NCBI RefSeq assembly: GCF_011064285.1
Contig: NZ_CP049331.1
Location: 620,001-684,000, forward strand
Direction of reading: 5' to 3'
DNA length: 64,000 nucleotides
Source of the DNA: Vibrio ziniensis
GTDB taxonomy: Bacteria; Pseudomonadota; Gammaproteobacteria; Enterobacterales; Vibrionaceae
The number at the start of each line of letters is the position of its first letter. Within the stretch, counting starts at the first letter, position 1. The notes under the pieces were generated by a model that worked only from the letters and a program-made list of their open reading frames with translations, did no database searches and was not told the DNA's origin. Shown in pieces: positions 62,615-64,000 of the stretch. The translations under genes and the position numbers were made by a program.

Positions 62615-63979
62615 ATGAACTACTTAATTAAAAATGCCAACAGTGTCTTTTCGCCTAAGCAAGATATTAAAGATATACGTATCCACGATGGTCTGATTGT
62701 TGAACTAGGACAAAACTTATTGCCTCAGCAAGGCGAAGACGTTATCGATGCAAGTGATTGCGTTATCTATCCCGGCTTTGTCAACACACACCATCATATT
62801 GCACAGTCTATCTTGAAGGGCATACCCGCAGGACTTAATGACGGGTTGGGTGACTGGTTAGCCAGTGTCCCTTATCGTTACTGGCCACAGATTACGCCGG
62901 AGATTATGTATTCAGCGGCGAAGCTTGGGTTTTATGAGTTGTTACGCTCTGGAGCGACAACCTGTGCTGACCACCATTATCTCTACCACGCTAATTCTTC
63001 AATGGAATTAGAAGAGGCGGTTTGGCAAGCCGCAGATGAAATGGGTATTCGGCTGGTCTTATGTCGAGGTGGTGCGACAGTGAAAGGAACTCATAAGGGG
63101 TTAGCGAAAGCAGGCGTTGAACCTGAATCCGTTGAGTTGATGATAAACCGTTTGGAATCTACCCGTACTCGTTATCACCAAGAGGGGGATTTCGCCATGC
63201 GTAAGCTGGTGGTCGCCCCAACCACCGTTGCTCATTCAGCAACACCGAGTGACTTACGCTTATTGTCTGAATACGCAAGAAGCCACAAGTTACGTATGCA
63301 TTCACATATGTTAGAAGTAGATTTCGACAATGAGCAGTCGTTGGCTAAATATGGCAAGGGCATTGTTGAATTCGCACAAAGCTGTGATTGGCTAGGTGAA
63401 GATGTTTGGTTTGCACACTTAGTCAAAGCGACAGAGCAGGATATAAAGCTATTAGCGGAAACAAAAACAGGTATCGCGCACTGTCCGACGTCTAATTGTC
63501 GATTGGGTAGTGGTATCGCTCCAGTGATTAACATGGCTAAAGCCGGAATGCCAATTTCTATTGGTGTGGATGGCTCTGCATCGGCTGAATCGGGTTCTAT
63601 GCTTCAAGAACTGAACCTGACTTGGCTGATTCATCGAGCGCAAAACGGTCCTAAAGCTACAACGTTAGAACAAGTACTTACTTGGGCAAGTAAAGGTGGC
63701 GCAGATATTTTAGGTTTGAGAGGTGTAGGAACAATCGATGTAGGTCAAGCAGCGGATATTGTCTTATACGATATTAACCAACCGCGCTTGTCTGGTTGCC
63801 ACGATTTATCAATGTCTCCAATAATGGCGGGAGAGCCTTCTTATATTAAAGCGAGTTTCATCAACGGTAAGATTGCCTATCGCCATAGCGATGAAGCCAA
63901 ATATCTCAATTTAGTTGAAGAAGTACGTCACTCTATTGCCAAATTAAACCAGCGAGTGCAAAAGCTAGAGGCTCTATAA
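62615..63979 (+). CDS. 8-oxoguanine-deaminase-like amidohydrolase
   Basis: A 454-residue amidohydrolase of the Atz/Trz deaminase group. The ATG at 62615 has AAGGAAG 7 nt upstream; an ATG at 62579 lies inside a predicted leader hairpin. Metal-site residues are GFVNTHHHIAQS (HxH, about 62-66), RMHSHMLEVD (about 233), HCPTSNCRLGSG (about 290) and the Asp of GVDGSASAESG. It resembles PA0142-type 8-oxoguanine deaminases, which make urate; guanine or another aminated purine remains possible. Its leader has riboswitch C. The last ~25 bases of the window hold nothing. Confidence 0.83.
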   Translation: MNYLIKNANSVFSPKQDIKDIRIHDGLIVELGQNLLPQQGEDVIDASDCVIYPGFVNTHHHIAQSILKGIPAGLNDGLGDWLASVPYRYWPQITPEIMYSAAKLGFYELLRSGATTCADHHYLYHANSSMELEEAVWQAADEMGIRLVLCRGGATVKGTHKGLAKAGVEPESVELMINRLESTRTRYHQEGDFAMRKLVVAPTTVAHSATPSDLRLLSEYARSHKLRMHSHMLEVDFDNEQSLAKYGKGIVEFAQSCDWLGEDVWFAHLVKATEQDIKLLAETKTGIAHCPTSNCRLGSGIAPVINMAKAGMPISIGVDGSASAESGSMLQELNLTWLIHRAQNGPKATTLEQVLTWASKGGADILGLRGVGTIDVGQAADIVLYDINQPRLSGCHDLSMSPIMAGEPSYIKASFINGKIAYRHSDEAKYLNLVEEVRHSIAKLNQRVQKLEAL

Positions 63980-64000
63980 GCTTATTTGTGGTGAAATCGC

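Noticed and set aside
1..64000. CRISPR arrays, tRNA or rRNA genes, prophage or integron features
   Set aside because: No regularly spaced direct repeats, tRNA cloverleaf, integrase, capsid or attC-like series were seen.

Overview
The window looks like a chromosome-I segment of a Vibrio (or close Vibrionaceae relative). It carries a chain of Vibrio-typical genes: nhaR, hlyU, rpsT, murJ, ribF, ileS, lspA, fkpB, ispH, a CstA-type transporter, anmK, nagZ, a LytS/LytTR pair, aroF-tyrA, slt-trpR-yjjX, mbaA, nspS, pheA, raiA, mltF, bamD, rluD, pgeF and clpB. From memory, the 16-57 kb part has the order of V. cholerae VC0676 to VC0711. Species cannot be fixed from sequence alone. Coding density is high, and I see no prophage, complete insertion sequence, CRISPR array, rRNA or tRNA.

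Layout: 0-4 kb holds the end of a tad (Flp pilus) locus and an HD-GYP protein. 4-10 kb is galETKM plus a GalR-like repressor with a matching operator. 10-16.4 kb is an accessory stretch: a GGCT protein, a ZntB-like transporter, a divergent RLAN/ATP-grasp ligase and GNAT-C39 peptidase fusion separated by a 265-bp palindromic element, and an adenine deaminase behind an adenine riboswitch. 16.4-27.5 kb is housekeeping (Na/Pi transport, NhaR, HlyU, S20, murJ, then ribF-ileS-lspA-fkpB-ispH). 27.6-36.8 kb has a CstA-family transporter under five LytTR-type direct repeats, an antiporter, the peptidoglycan-recycling genes anmK and nagZ with a stand-alone MurQ-C-like domain, and the presumed controllers BtsS/BtsR. 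37-50 kb is mainly aromatic amino acid genes with their regulatory sites (TyrR boxes, TrpR operator, and a complete pheL attenuator) plus the NspS-MbaA polyamine/c-di-GMP sensor. 50-57.5 kb is mltF, bamD, rluD, pgeF and clpB.

The most striking region is 57.7-64 kb. A NMT1-type ABC transporter, a guanine-deaminase-like enzyme, a 2-oxoglutarate/Fe(II)-type oxygenase and an 8-oxoguanine-deaminase-like amidohydrolase are arranged behind three copies of one RNA motif (58782-58843, 62145-62191, 62519-62563). I recognise it as the NMT1 motif, the xanthine/urate riboswitch. In all three copies the strand closing the aptamer can alternatively pair with the downstream ribosome-binding site or start codon, which predicts translational ON switches. 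With the adenine riboswitch at 16 kb, the window holds four purine-sensing RNAs and a probable oxidised-purine salvage or catabolic regulon.

Several dispersed repeats are present: two ERIC elements and a fragment, a 170-bp hairpin-forming element in two inverted copies (44.3 and 57.6 kb) with a shorter relative at 34.3 kb, the 265-bp element at 13.5 kb, and an almost perfect 89-bp palindrome at 39.3 kb.
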